This document shows, one piece after another, positions 17,517 through 26,815 of a stretch of DNA of 64,000 nt; position 1 is the stretch's first letter, and the number at the start of each line of letters is the position of its first letter. The position numbers and the translations under genes are program-made. The stretch is from NCBI RefSeq assembly GCF_000380245.2, contig NZ_HG428741.1:1540267-1604266 (forward strand). The letters run 5' to 3'. The notes below the pieces were generated by a model. It worked only from the letters and a program-made list of their open reading frames with translations. It ran no database searches and was not told where the DNA came from. This stretch comes from Bacillus massiliigorillae. Lineage in GTDB: Bacteria; Bacillota; Bacilli; Bacillales; DSM-1321.

Positions 17517-17867
17517 AGAATAATATTTTAGGAGGAGAAGGTACTATTGCAATGAAAGAATTATTAGTAAACAAAGAAGATAGTAAGAAAAACACATACA
17601 TGTGGTAGGGTGTGACTGGTTTTTAGATTTACGTGCTGTGTCGCGTAATTTGTTAATAGGAAATTAGACCTTGGTAAAAAATGTAGAAAAATATAAAGCG
17701 TACTGTAAAGTATTCAGGAACGAAAAAAACTTTTCATAGTTACTTTAACAAATAATATATGATGAACACGGGAATATAGTCTGACGTCTAGCAAGTTTGA
17801 TGAACTAGTTTAAGCATGATAACTATGGTAAAAGTTTTTATTCAAAATAATGAAGGGAAATCGTAAA
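17517..17867. other. Non-coding gap before phosphoketolase
   Basis: A 17-codon ORF at 17552 (MKELLVNKEDSKKNTYMW) with a distant AGGAGGAG is probably a gene scrap. The rest is AT-rich; I see no operator or riboswitch in it. Confidence 0.4.
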
Positions 17868-20237
17868 ATGACAAATTTTGATTCAAAAGACTATTTAGCA
17901 AAAGTTGATGCATGGTGGCGTGTTGCTAACTATATTTCAGTGGCACAAATGTATTTAAAAGATAATCCACTACTCAGAGAAGCCATTCAAGAAAAGGATG
18001 TAAAGATTCATCCAATTGGACATTGGGGAACAATTGCTGGCCAAAATTTTATTTATGCCCATTTAAATCGTGTAATAAATAAATATGATTTAAATATGTT
18101 CTACATTGAAGGTCCAGGACATGGTGGTCAAGTGATGGTAGCAAATTCATATATTGATGGTAGCTACACTGAAATATATCCAGAAGTTACACAGGACGAA
18201 GCCGGATTAAAAAAGCTTTGTAAGATTTTTTCTTTTCCAGGGGGGATTGCCTCTCATGCAGCGCCTGAAACACCAGGATCTATTCATGAAGGTGGCGAAC
18301 TTGGTTATTCGTTATCACATGCGACAGGAGCGATTTTAGATAATCCAGATGTGATTGCAGCAACTGTTATTGGTGATGGAGAAGCAGAAACTGGTCCATT
18401 AGCTGCAGGTTGGTTTTCAAATGTTTTTATCAATCCAGTCAATGATGGAGCTGTTTTACCAATTCTTTACTTGAATGGTGGGAAAATTTCAAACCCAACG
18501 ATTTTAGAACGTAAATCAGATGTAGAGTTAACTCAATACTTCAAAGGTTTAGGTTGGGATCCAATTTTTGTTTCTGGAACAGATCCAGAGATTGTTCATC
18601 CATTAATGGCAGAGAGATTAGATCAAGCCATTGAACGAATCAAAGCTATACAAGCTGATGCTCGTCAAGAAAAGGCAGAGGTGGCAAAAATGCCTAACTG
18701 GCCAGTTCTAATTGTTCGTACTCCAAAGGGTTGGACAGGCCCTAAAGAATGGAATGGAGAGCCAATAGAAGGTGGATTCCGTGCGCATCAAGTCCCAATA
18801 CCAGTAGATGCCCATCATATGAAACACATTGATGTATTAGTCGAATGGTTGAATTCTTATCGTCCAAAAGAGCTATTCGATGAAAATGGGGCAATTGTTG
18901 AAGAAATTCGTGAGATCTCTCCAAAAGGTAATCGTAGAATGTCTACCAACCCAATCACAAATGGAGGAATTAATCCAAAGCCATTAAAGATTACTGATTG
19001 GAAGCAATATGCCATTAATACGAAAAAACCTGGAGCAATTGTTGTTCAAGATATGATTGAATTTGGTAATTTTGCACGGGACTTAGTTCAGGCAAATCCA
19101 GATAATTTCCGTATCTTTGGACCAGATGAATCAAAATCGAATCGCTTAAACAAGGTATTTGAAGTAACGAACCGTCAATGGTTAGAAGCAAAGCAGAATG
19201 ACTATGACGAATGGATTGCCCCGGTTGGTCGCGTGATTGACTCACAATTGTCCGAACATCAATGTGAAGGTTTCTTAGAAGGCTATGTTTTAACGGGTCG
19301 TCATGGATTCTTTGTTAGCTATGAGGCATTTTTCCGTGTAGTAGATTCAATGATTACTCAACATTTTAAATGGTTGCGCAAGGCTAAAGAACAATCATGG
19401 CGCAAGAATTATCCGTCATTAAATTTGATAGCTACTTCAACGGTGTTCCAACAGGATCATAATGGCTATACACACCAAGATCCTGGCTTGCTAACTCATT
19501 TAGCAGAGAAAAAACCGGAATTTATTCGAGAATATTTACCAGCAGATACTAATACAATGATGGCTGTTATGGCAGAAGCTTTAAGTTCAGAAGAACGAAT
19601 CAATTTGATTGTTTGTTCGAAGCATCCACGCCCACAGTTCTATTCGGCAGAAGAAGCGGAAACGATAGTTAAGGATGGGTTGAAAATAATTGATTGGGCA
19701 TCAACTGTAAAAGATGGTGAGGAGCCGGATGTTATCGTTGCGGCAGCAGGAACAGAGCCTAATTTAGAAGCATTAGCAGCCATTACCATTTTAAATAAGG
19801 CATTTCCAACGCTTAAAATTCGTTTTATTAATGTCCTTGATATTTTAAAATTACGTCATCCAGATGTCGATCCCCGAGGGCTAACAGATAAAGAATTTGA
19901 TGCTTATTTCACACAAGATAAGCCAGTCATTTTCTGTTTTCATGGTTATGAAGGGATGATTCGTGATATCTTCTTCAATCGTCACAATCATAATCTGCAT
20001 ATTCATGGTTATCGTGAGAATGGGGATATTACGACACCATTTGATATGCGTGTCTTTTCTGAAATGGATCGCTTCCATATCGCACAAGATGCAGCTAATG
20101 CAGTATATGGTGTAGTAGCAGCGGATTTTGCAAGACAAATGGATGATACAATTAGTTTTCACCATAACTACATTCGTGATCATGGGCTAGATATTCCAGA
20201 AGTTGAAAATTGGACTTGGGGATTAGATAACAAATAA
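17868..20237 (+). CDS. xfp: Xylulose-5-P/fructose-6-P phosphoketolase
   Basis: 789 residues, the standard length. Thiamine-diphosphate enzyme motifs are intact: GHWGTIAGQNF (about 52-62), EGPGHGGQ, the GDGEAETGPLAAGW cofactor motif, and the C-terminal FCFHGYEGMIRDIFFNRHNH signature. It splits xylulose 5-phosphate or fructose 6-phosphate with phosphate to acetyl phosphate plus a triose or tetrose phosphate. The ATG at 17868 follows GAAGGG; an ATG at 17850 would give 6 more residues. It stands alone: the acetate kinase often next to it is not here. With the adjacent ribose-salvage genes it could drain pentose phosphates, though that link is only positional. Confidence 0.93.
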   Translation: MTNFDSKDYLAKVDAWWRVANYISVAQMYLKDNPLLREAIQEKDVKIHPIGHWGTIAGQNFIYAHLNRVINKYDLNMFYIEGPGHGGQVMVANSYIDGSYTEIYPEVTQDEAGLKKLCKIFSFPGGIASHAAPETPGSIHEGGELGYSLSHATGAILDNPDVIAATVIGDGEAETGPLAAGWFSNVFINPVNDGAVLPILYLNGGKISNPTILERKSDVELTQYFKGLGWDPIFVSGTDPEIVHPLMAERLDQAIERIKAIQADARQEKAEVAKMPNWPVLIVRTPKGWTGPKEWNGEPIEGGFRAHQVPIPVDAHHMKHIDVLVEWLNSYRPKELFDENGAIVEEIREISPKGNRRMSTNPITNGGINPKPLKITDWKQYAINTKKPGAIVVQDMIEFGNFARDLVQANPDNFRIFGPDESKSNRLNKVFEVTNRQWLEAKQNDYDEWIAPVGRVIDSQLSEHQCEGFLEGYVLTGRHGFFVSYEAFFRVVDSMITQHFKWLRKAKEQSWRKNYPSLNLIATSTVFQQDHNGYTHQDPGLLTHLAEKKPEFIREYLPADTNTMMAVMAEALSSEERINLIVCSKHPRPQFYSAEEAETIVKDGLKIIDWASTVKDGEEPDVIVAAAGTEPNLEALAAITILNKAFPTLKIRFINVLDILKLRHPDVDPRGLTDKEFDAYFTQDKPVIFCFHGYEGMIRDIFFNRHNHNLHIHGYRENGDITTPFDMRVFSEMDRFHIAQDAANAVYGVVAADFARQMDDTISFHHNYIRDHGLDIPEVENWTWGLDNK

Positions 20238-20452
20238 GCTATCTAGTTGAATTTTAATATTGAATGATTGGATAAAAAAACTTCCTTAGTTTCACCAACA
20301 GTTTGAATCTAGAGAGGTTTGAAAAAGAAGGAATAACAATGATTTCAATTCAAAAAGTTCCATTGGTCATACAAAGGATGGGGTTAAAAACAATAAAAAT
20401 CAACAAACCTTATTGAAAATATTCGGTGGATTTCAGATTGGTGAAGCACTTG

Positions 20453-20527
20453 AAAAGCGATGCATTTAGACTTTGCATCGCTTTTGATATAAAAGTTATT
20501 CATCTCAATATCTGTTAACCAAATGCT
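20453..20527 (+). terminator. Hairpin terminator within a repeated ~75-nt block (left copy)
   Basis: AAAAGCGATGCA (20453-20464) pairs perfectly with TGCATCGCTTTT (20474-20485). Twenty-six nt on, the sequence TCTGTTAACCAAATGCT appears. A related block (hairpin with GCGATGCA/TGCATCGC, then TCTGCTAACCAAATGCT at the same distance) lies at 37247-37326, so the terminator is part of a diverged repeat flanking the island. Confidence 0.65.
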
Positions 20528-20867
20528 TTAAGGGCAATATGTAAAATGGATTTATCAAGTAATTTCCTTCACCTGTTTTAAATAATGCATAAATAAATAA
20601 TGATCCTATTGGAGCAAAAATAAATCCTATTAAACTATCTTTAGTAATTTTTCTGTAATAGTATATCTTATTTTTAATAATCAAAATCTCTGACTAGTAT
20701 TTTCAAGTTATCTCCTTCATAAAATATGACTTTTATTAAATATTTCAGCCTTGTAACAACAAATATTCACCATGTACATATCTATCTAAATAAATATCTT
20801 AGAATGATAGCCATTTCCATCTTGATTTTTATTGTTGATATTAATTCTTTTACAATCAATGACCTCG
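20528..20867. other. AT-rich gap, no gene seen
   Basis: No ORF with a ribosome site and no strong hairpin. It lies between the island's left repeat block and the first IS200/IS605 remnant. Confidence 0.4.
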
Positions 20868-21600
20868 TGAACTACTCACCACTTATCGACCTTACGGTCT
20901 GATTGAAGTGGGAGATTCTTGGGAAGTAGATACTTTTACTAGCTATCTATATTTACCAAGCTATAAGGGTAGTACCCCTAAAGAAGATACCAATTACGTA
21001 GCTAGTTTTAGCAAGTTGATACTTGCGTTTACATCCTTGTCATGGTGACTATTACACATCAATACCAACTATTGTATCAATCTTAGGGAATAGTTATTCA
21101 TTTTCTTCTACCAAAACAGAAGCAAAATATTTGCTAGTTGGTGTTTGGAAAATGGTCACAGACTTAATCAAGCCAAAAAATGGTCTATGTTGTTTGATTC
21201 GAACCAGTGTTTTTAGCTTGGGCAATTTAATATAGCCGTTTTCCATGTATACTGTTCCTTTTTGATTATTGTTTGTATAGCTGCGGTGATGGTCTTTTTT
21301 GCTTTTGAATTTTGGAAATCCAACGGATTTATCACGAAAAAAGTTAGCATATGCTTTGTTCAGGTTCAATTGTGCATTAGCCAAGGCAAGACTATCAATT
21401 TCTTTTAGAAACGGAAATTCAGCCTTATATTGTGCAGGAGTAGGATATTTGATGGATTTATCAATATTCTTTTGAGATTCTTGATAAGAATTGATCTTAT
21501 CGGCAAGCATTTTGTTGTACACAAAGCGTTATTCTAACCGAAAATTCATCTCCCACTTACTCATTAGGCTTTGCCCTCCACACTCCTTGAAGAGGGAGAA
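20868..21600 (-). mobile_element. IS200/IS605-type element, remnant A
   Basis: The right-end sequence (GTGAACTACTCACCACTTA, a hairpin around CGACCTTACGGTC, then GAAGTGGGAGATTCTTGGG) is closely related to that of remnant C at 32213. It is followed on the minus strand by a deleted tnpB. A second hairpin-like sequence near 21575-21605 (CTCCTTGAAGAGGGAGAATTC) may mark the other end. No tnpA is present. Limits are approximate. Confidence 0.6.
20994..21528 (-). pseudogene. TnpB (IS605 OrfB) with internal and N-terminal deletions
   Basis: The minus strand starts within the family's N-terminal motif (RFVYNKMLADK), runs through LALANAQLNLNKAYANFF and SVGFPKFKSKKDHHRSYT, and breaks off after VEENE. 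About 45 nt later the frame resumes with the extreme C-terminus, HHDKDVNASINLLKLAT. The RuvC core and zinc ribbon between them are gone. TnpB is the RNA-guided nuclease of IS200/IS605 elements; this copy cannot be active. Confidence 0.75.
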
Positions 21601-21716
21601 TTCTTTTCGGAAACCTAGTTAAAATAAGGATTTTATTAATTTCAGAATTGAATTCGTATTCCTTGATATATTTTCCATTTTCTATAGAATTAAGAATATG
21701 GAGGAATAGAAATATC

Positions 21717-21857
21717 ATGATTAGCAAGGATAAACCACTTAAACGGCGACTAAGCATTCTAGTGAAACAATACGGTCTAACACATCCAATTGTTCTCAAA
21801 TGTAGCCAAGAACTAGATAAAATTATTATCGAAATGCAGAGACGAAAATACCCATAA
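21717..21857 (+). CDS. Spo0E-family aspartyl-phosphate phosphatase
   Basis: 46 residues. The family signature is plain: KRRLSILVKQYGLTHPIVLK followed by CSQELDKIIIEMQRR, with the S-Q-E-L-D motif that contacts phospho-Spo0A. Spo0E-like proteins dephosphorylate Spo0A~P and hold back sporulation. GGAGG lies 12-13 nt before the ATG, longer than ideal, so expression may be weak. The length is normal for short Spo0E paralogues. It sits between a TnpB remnant and a weak hairpin at the left side of the island. Confidence 0.75.
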   Translation: MISKDKPLKRRLSILVKQYGLTHPIVLKCSQELDKIIIEMQRRKYP

Positions 21858-21984
21858 TAGTATTTTGTGTGGAGGTTTTAGTTATGGAACCATATGCTGA
21901 CTATCTAATTATCTGATCCCTCCTTTTCTTCCGCATCTTTCCAAATAAGTGGAACAAAAAGGTGGCTAATACATTAGAAAAAGA

Positions 21985-22015
21985 AAAAGACTCCCACTTA
22001 AAATGAGAGTCCTTT
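21985..22015 (+). terminator. Weak hairpin after the Spo0E-like gene
   Basis: AAAAGACTC and GAGTCCTTT arms around a 13-nt loop; an imperfect stem. Confidence 0.4.
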
Positions 22016-22265
22016 CCACTGAATTGTTGAGTTAGAATGTGTGAATGCTACCAACTAAATAGGGGAACCACCCTGTTAAGCACCTTCTATTATAGTTCTT
22101 ATGGACTATGATATCAAGTGGCTTTTAATATGTAAAAATGAAAAATATACTGGTACCGCTATAGTTAATAAATTAACAAAAACAGATATAATGGCTTCAC
22201 ATAAAGTAATTAAAAAAGATGAAAAAGAATGGATTAAAATTGAAAATGAATTGCCAACTACAATA

Positions 22266-22373
22266 GTGTGAGTAAATATCCAATGTGATACCGACTCGTG
22301 CATGACCTAACCGCTTTCTCACAACTTTCGGATTTTCACCCATACGCATTAATATTGTTGCATGTGTATGTCG
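22266..22373 (-). pseudogene. Tyrosine recombinase (phage-type integrase), C-terminal scrap
   Basis: The minus strand encodes RHTHATILMRMGENPKVV followed by RKRLGHARVGITLDIYSH. This is the second Arg/His catalytic box (R-H-T-H) and the LGH motif leading to the catalytic Tyr (DIY) of a phage-type integrase. Upstream sequence is degenerate and downstream diverges right after the tyrosine. It is the only recombinase relic in the island and may be from the enzyme that brought part of it in. Confidence 0.8.
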
Positions 22374-23551
22374 TAAATTGATTCACTGAACTTCTCTTTA
22401 AAGTCATGTTTGGATTCATTCATGAGACAATGCCTCTTTTTCGTAATGATTGCAGTTTACTTGTTGTAACGTAACGAACTCGTTTCTCTTCACTTTTAAA
22501 AGCATCTATTATCATCTTTATGTTGTTGCTCTCCTTGATAATGGTTTAGGTAGTTCATCTATCTACGGAAAGCATTACAACCACTTGGTGCTCTTGTGTC
22601 AATGGTAATGTTTTTAAAATGGGGAATGGTTGTTCAAATAGGCGGATGAAATACATCAGTTATATACAATCGATGCTGCAATTGATGAATGATGAAGCTT
22701 TGTTTGTGATGACTAATTAAGTAGAAGATATGATATGAAGCGCTGTATTGTTGTAAGTAGATCGCTAAAGTACATTCAGTCATGAAGTAAGTAGATGATC
22801 ATTTGAGGATATAGAACTTTAGGTTTTGCGAGTTACAGACTATGAAAAATCCCCCCCCCGATCTCAAGAATCATATGGATTCAAGGATAGAGGAGTGGTA
22901 TTCATCTGAGGCATATTACTCTAGTGTAAAGCTGGGCACTTGATGATGCTGTTGGTTAATACCCGAATCTCTTCAACTCGTCACTTGCTTATTGAAAGCA
23001 TATGCAGTTTCGCCCACATGTATCATGACGAGCACCATTGACCGTAATCAATCGAAACTCCGTCCGAACCGTTGAATGCTAGAAGCCGTTGCTGCTTCTC
23101 TAAGACTCGCAATCAGGTCATAACACAACAGTAAAGACCTTGACTAATAGATTGCTACGTTGATTTTCTGTATTGGCTCAACTCACCTTACCTATTTAAG
23201 GGCATTCCCACGGATATGCTTTTTTCTTGTAAGTTAATGTCGTGACTAGTAATGACAGCGTCTCAAAAGTCAGAGCCGCCCCTCTGTCATAAATGTAATA
23301 AAACCATTTGAGTACTACAAGGCATGGTTGAATTATTATAAAGACAGGTAGATTTTATAGTGATTTTGACCTACAATTAATTAGTGTGAAAGTCCTTAAT
23401 GAAAGAGTGACTTTGTAGCTAGATGAACAGAATAGGGTCAGAGTTTTTTGCTCAATGATGAGCATTTAAAGCTTTTTCGCCTAGATAACAACTTGGAAAA
23501 TGGTGAATTTGTAATTTACCTTATTGTATCTATAGGCTAAGGAGGTATTTC
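22374..23551. other. 1.2 kb of degenerate sequence before the six-gene operon
   Basis: No intact gene. The first about 150 nt may be further integrase debris (minus strand DAFKSEEKRVRYVTTSKLQS). A run of nine Cs lies at 22851-22859. From 22900 to 23300 the GC content rises locally and hints of old coding sequence are present, but I cannot name it. The promoter of the downstream operon must lie within the last 150 nt; no convincing -35/-10 pair stands out. Confidence 0.4.
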
Positions 23552-24601
23552 ATGTCGATATTTCGCATTAATAATGAAGCAAAACAGGCAAGAAACATAA
23601 GCAAGGAAAAGATGACTAAGTTATATGAAGTAAAGGGGAAAAATGTTCGGGTTGATTTTCTCGACGCAAGTTTTGGTGAATTAGATGGAAAGAAGATACC
23701 ATTGGATGAGAGCGTGGTAACCCAGGCAACCAAACAGCTGTTAAAAGTCTTCTCAATAAATGAAACAAAATATAACCCAATTCCTGCTCACATCATCATT
23801 TCTAACAAGATGATAGAGGATAACCAATTTAATGGGAATTCGTCTGAAAGCGACTTCACTATTTCTGTTGCTGAACCTCGCTATTCTTTTTATGAAATAT
23901 ACCTACCAGCTAAAACAAAAAAGCAAATTATGACGGCTTTAACGATCCAAAAGCATAATGACAAGCTCCGTAATCAATGGGGATTAGAAACGATCCTTAA
24001 AGATGGACGAGCAGTCATATTGAACTTTTTCGGTTCACCAGGTACCGGGAAAAGCATGACTGCTGAAGCAATCGCTCATTATCTGGGCAAACAAGTAATT
24101 AATGTCAATTATGCACAGCTTGAGTCCAAATATGTTGGTGAAACACCAAAAAACATTAAAAGATACTTTACGGAAGCAACCGAAAAAAATGCTATTCTTA
24201 TATTTGATGAAGCAGATTCCTTCCTTGGAAAAAGACTAACTAATGTAAGCCAGTCGGCCGATTATGGAGTGAATGTAACCCGAAGCGTTATGCTGATGGA
24301 ATTGGAACAGTTTACAGGAGTTGTTATTTTTACGACGAACTTGCTTTCGAATTATGATCAGGCTTTCAAACGGAGAATTTTTGCCAATATTGAATTTACC
24401 CAACCTGATCAAGAGGCAAGAGAGAAAATTTGGGATATTCATTTGCCGGAGAAGTTGCCAATTAAGGAAGGAATTACCGCCAATTTTCTGGCTGGGAAAT
24501 TCGAGAATATCACCGGTGCTGATATCAAGGACATTGTTCTATATGCATCTATCAATTGCTTAGAGAGAGGCAGTGAAGTTATCCATTTAGAGGACTTTTA
24601 G
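23552..24601 (+). CDS. AAA+ ATPase, first gene of six-gene operon (in-frame amber near 3' end)
   Basis: 349 residues from an ATG behind AAGGAGG. An N-terminal domain of about 130 residues, not recognised, precedes an AAA core of the FtsH/spastin/Cdc48 type: Walker A GSPGTGKS (161-168), pore-loop-like SKYVGETPKNI, Walker B ILIFDEADSF (D219 E220), sensor-1 TTNL and the arginine-finger region AFKRRI. Such ATPases form hexamers that remodel or unfold proteins. The ORF ends at TAG (24599-24601), but the same frame stays coding for 37 more codons (EAYAYIIARYNNGNNIEINS ... TLGKV) to a TGA at 24713-24715. The ancestral protein was thus about 387 residues, and the amber codon removes only the last helix of the lid. 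Function may survive. Confidence 0.8.
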   Translation: MSIFRINNEAKQARNISKEKMTKLYEVKGKNVRVDFLDASFGELDGKKIPLDESVVTQATKQLLKVFSINETKYNPIPAHIIISNKMIEDNQFNGNSSESDFTISVAEPRYSFYEIYLPAKTKKQIMTALTIQKHNDKLRNQWGLETILKDGRAVILNFFGSPGTGKSMTAEAIAHYLGKQVINVNYAQLESKYVGETPKNIKRYFTEATEKNAILIFDEADSFLGKRLTNVSQSADYGVNVTRSVMLMELEQFTGVVIFTTNLLSNYDQAFKRRIFANIEFTQPDQEAREKIWDIHLPEKLPIKEGITANFLAGKFENITGADIKDIVLYASINCLERGSEVIHLEDF

Positions 24602-24727
24602 GAAGCGTATGCTTATATTATAGCCCGCTACAATAATGGCAATAATATCGAGATTAATTCGAAAATTATTTCTGAGGAACAATATAAAAAAGAAATGACT
24701 TTGGGTAAAGTCTGATGAGGTGCGGTT

Positions 24728-25384
24728 ATGATAACTAAACTTGTTCATTCCTATCAAAGTGCTAAACTGTCAGCTACAAAAAAGTTTTCTAATCATTGTT
24801 ACGATATTTTGGAAGAGCCTGGATTTATGGATAATGGATATATCCGAGCGAAAATCAAGCAATTAAAAAAAGAATGTACCAATATAGAGAATGAAATAGA
24901 ACTACTCCTTCAATATGATAAAAAGGATGAATACTATAAGCAAAAAGTGTCAGTTTTAATGGAAAATAGAGATTATATATTACATTATCTTTCCTTTCTT
25001 TCATCCAACAGCTTTAACAGTCTGGAATACTCGATAAGCATGATTCAAAACATTCAAACAGATTTTTTTCTATGTTTGAATGCCCTAATAAGTTATCAAA
25101 AGGGTGATGAAGAAAAGGCTTTAATGTTGTTTGAACAATATTTTGAAAAGTATCCAGAGCCAATAGAACACTTTTTAATTAACAAAACTTATGGTGAGTT
25201 GCTTTTTAAACAAGATAACATCGAGAAAGCGGTGGCTCATCTAAGAAAAGCTACTGAAAAAAGACCCGAAGATGATGATGTCCATGTGATTCTTATTCAA
25301 GCATATCAAAAACTGGGTAACTATCATCAGGCTAAAATTCATGAAGATATCCAAAAGCTATTAGGTGGTGTGAATGATGACTGA
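24728..25384 (+). CDS. TPR-containing protein of the AAA operon
   Basis: 218 residues, all helical. The N-terminal half has a coiled-coil-like stretch (KIKQLKKECTNIENEIELLL, about 45-64). The C-terminal half contains two or three tetratricopeptide repeats (GDEEKALMLFEQYFEKYPEP and NIEKAVAHLRKATEKRPEDD). TPRs are protein-binding scaffolds. It starts 12 nt after the extended AAA frame and overlaps the next gene by 11 nt, so translation is probably coupled. It could be an adaptor between the ATPase and the large TPR membrane protein at the end of the operon. I know no named homologue. Confidence 0.75.
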   Translation: MITKLVHSYQSAKLSATKKFSNHCYDILEEPGFMDNGYIRAKIKQLKKECTNIENEIELLLQYDKKDEYYKQKVSVLMENRDYILHYLSFLSSNSFNSLEYSISMIQNIQTDFFLCLNALISYQKGDEEKALMLFEQYFEKYPEPIEHFLINKTYGELLFKQDNIEKAVAHLRKATEKRPEDDDVHVILIQAYQKLGNYHQAKIHEDIQKLLGGVNDD

Positions 25385-25631
25385 TGTGAATTTTTTAAAT
25401 AAGGACAACGGCATTTCTTCCACCCGGACCACGATTGGGAAAGGCAACGGTAAGGTGAGCTTAACCCAATATCATAACTCCACTAGAGGAGGCGTTACTT
25501 TTCGAAATTCTCAAATGACTTCTAGGGTGAACAACAAAGGGCAGTCGCTAAGCAGTGGTTTTAAAACAAACGGAAAAATGACTTACATTGGAAGTAAGAA
25601 CAAAGCTTCAAATACTATAGCTCCATTTTAA
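25374..25631 (+). CDS. Small Ser/Thr/Gly/Asn-rich protein, 85 aa
   Basis: No family recognised. It starts within the 3' end of the TPR gene (ATGATGACTGA overlap). It is hydrophilic and basic, rich in S, T, N, G and K with almost no long hydrophobic run (GISSTRTTIGKGNGKVSLTQ, SRVNNKGQSLSS), so it is either disordered or a beta-rich repeat protein such as a secreted or assembling subunit. It has no signal peptide. Its fixed place in a tight operon argues that it is real. Confidence 0.6.
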   Translation: MMTDVNFLNKDNGISSTRTTIGKGNGKVSLTQYHNSTRGGVTFRNSQMTSRVNNKGQSLSSGFKTNGKMTYIGSKNKASNTIAPF

Positions 25632-25649
25632 AGATACGAGGTAACTAAA

Positions 25650-26456
25650 ATGATAGAAACCCATTTGTTTTCCCATCCGTTAGAAGAAACGGCATTTGAT
25701 GAAGTAACTAAAACGGTAAATTTCAAAAGTGTACTTGAGGATCAATACATTCATTTTGAAGAGAAAAAGAGAAAACCCGATTTGTTAGGGAAGACAGTAA
25801 AAGTGAGTGAAAGGCAGTTTCCTGAAGTTTTTTACATAGTAAAAAAGATTGAACAGCGTACTAGGCTAAAGATGCCTGATATTTTTGTGTACGAAGACTT
25901 TTTTTATGCAATTGAAAGCAAAGGCATTGATAATCCGTGGATTGAGGTTTCGGCATCAATGATTACGGACTTTACAGAAAAAGAACTTGAATTTATGTTA
26001 GCAAGGGAAATTTGTAGAGTTTATTATAAGCATACCCACTATACTACATTAATGAATGAATCTCTTGAAATGTATGCAAAAGGTTTAATTCCCTTTAGTA
26101 ACGGTATTGTCGGAGATGTGGCTAAGGTCATTTTTTACAGATGGAACCGTCTAGCCAACTATTCGGCGGATTGTTTTGGCTATTTAATCTGCATGGACCT
26201 GCATGCCTCAACAAAATCGATTCTTAAATGTGTGTTAAATAGTAAGTTTTTGGCTAACAATATCAATCTTGCAGAATACTTGAAACAAGCAGAAGCTATC
26301 AATGAGCTACATGATTCTGTTTACGAGTCAACAAAAATCGATGAACAATACCCTTATGGACCTTTTCGTATCAAGAATCTAATTGCCTTTGCTTCTTCAG
26401 AGAGAATGATACGGGCAAACAAACAACTTAAGAATTTTAAGGAGGTAGGACAATGA
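25650..26456 (+). CDS. M48-like protein lacking the zinc-peptidase motif
   Basis: 268 residues. The layout follows M48 (Ste24/HtpX-type) peptidase domains: a segment ending RTRLKMPDIFVYED, a strand (WIEVSASMITDF), then ELEFMLAREICRVYYKH. Active M48 enzymes have HExxH at this place; here it reads R119-E-I-C-R123, so both zinc-binding His are missing. The third ligand region, normally E-A-D, reads SADCFGYL (about 172-179), so that Glu is also gone. A pseudo-protease acting as a binding or regulatory subunit is inferred. It lacks the membrane helices of HtpX. AGATACGAGG precedes the ATG, and its stop overlaps the next gene by 4 nt (ATGA). Confidence 0.6.
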   Translation: MIETHLFSHPLEETAFDEVTKTVNFKSVLEDQYIHFEEKKRKPDLLGKTVKVSERQFPEVFYIVKKIEQRTRLKMPDIFVYEDFFYAIESKGIDNPWIEVSASMITDFTEKELEFMLAREICRVYYKHTHYTTLMNESLEMYAKGLIPFSNGIVGDVAKVIFYRWNRLANYSADCFGYLICMDLHASTKSILKCVLNSKFLANNINLAEYLKQAEAINELHDSVYESTKIDEQYPYGPFRIKNLIAFASSERMIRANKQLKNFKEVGQ

Positions 26457-26809
26457 GTTTTCTAGCAGCATTAGGTTGGGTGTTATTGGGTGGAATAGTA
26501 ACTGGAGGGTTGGTAACTTTCTGGGACGAAATCAGACAATGGTTGAATCAGGTAGCGGCTGATGCAGTGGAAAAGATGTTTGGTTATAAAGCAAGGCAAA
26601 CGATGCAACGGGCTGTAGTGAAAATTGACCGTGTAATGAGCAGCGTACGAAATACTTCGACCATTTATACAAAGAAGAATCCTTTGGACTCATATATAGT
26701 TAAAACAGATGTAGTTGCCGAAGCATCGATTAGGGAAATCGACCAGCAAATTTTAGACGAAATTGAAAGGAAAAAGACACTTGTGCAAGAGTTTGAATAC
26801 AAAGGATGA
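26453..26809 (+). CDS. Small protein with N-terminal glycine-rich hydrophobic helix, 118 aa
   Basis: Family unknown. Residues 1-23 form a hydrophobic, Gly-rich helix (FLAALGWVLLGGIVTGGLVT), resembling a membrane anchor or a small-residue helix of the kind that oligomerises. A tryptophan-rich amphipathic segment follows (FWDEIRQWLNQVAADAV), then a basic helical tail. It overlaps the M48-like gene by ATGA and ends 6 nt before the large TPR/Ig gene, with AAGGAGG upstream. It may be a membrane-associated effector or assembly subunit of the system; that is inference. Confidence 0.65.
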   Translation: MSFLAALGWVLLGGIVTGGLVTFWDEIRQWLNQVAADAVEKMFGYKARQTMQRAVVKIDRVMSSVRNTSTIYTKKNPLDSYIVKTDVVAEASIREIDQQILDEIERKKTLVQEFEYKG

Positions 26810-26815
26810 TTGTAG

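Noticed and set aside
22106..22303. 65-codon minus-strand hydrophobic ORF
   Set aside because: It overlaps the integrase relic in another frame and is mainly AT-rich chance coding.
22851..22859. Run of nine Cs as a phase-variation tract
   Set aside because: It lies in non-coding debris with no gene or promoter that its length could switch.
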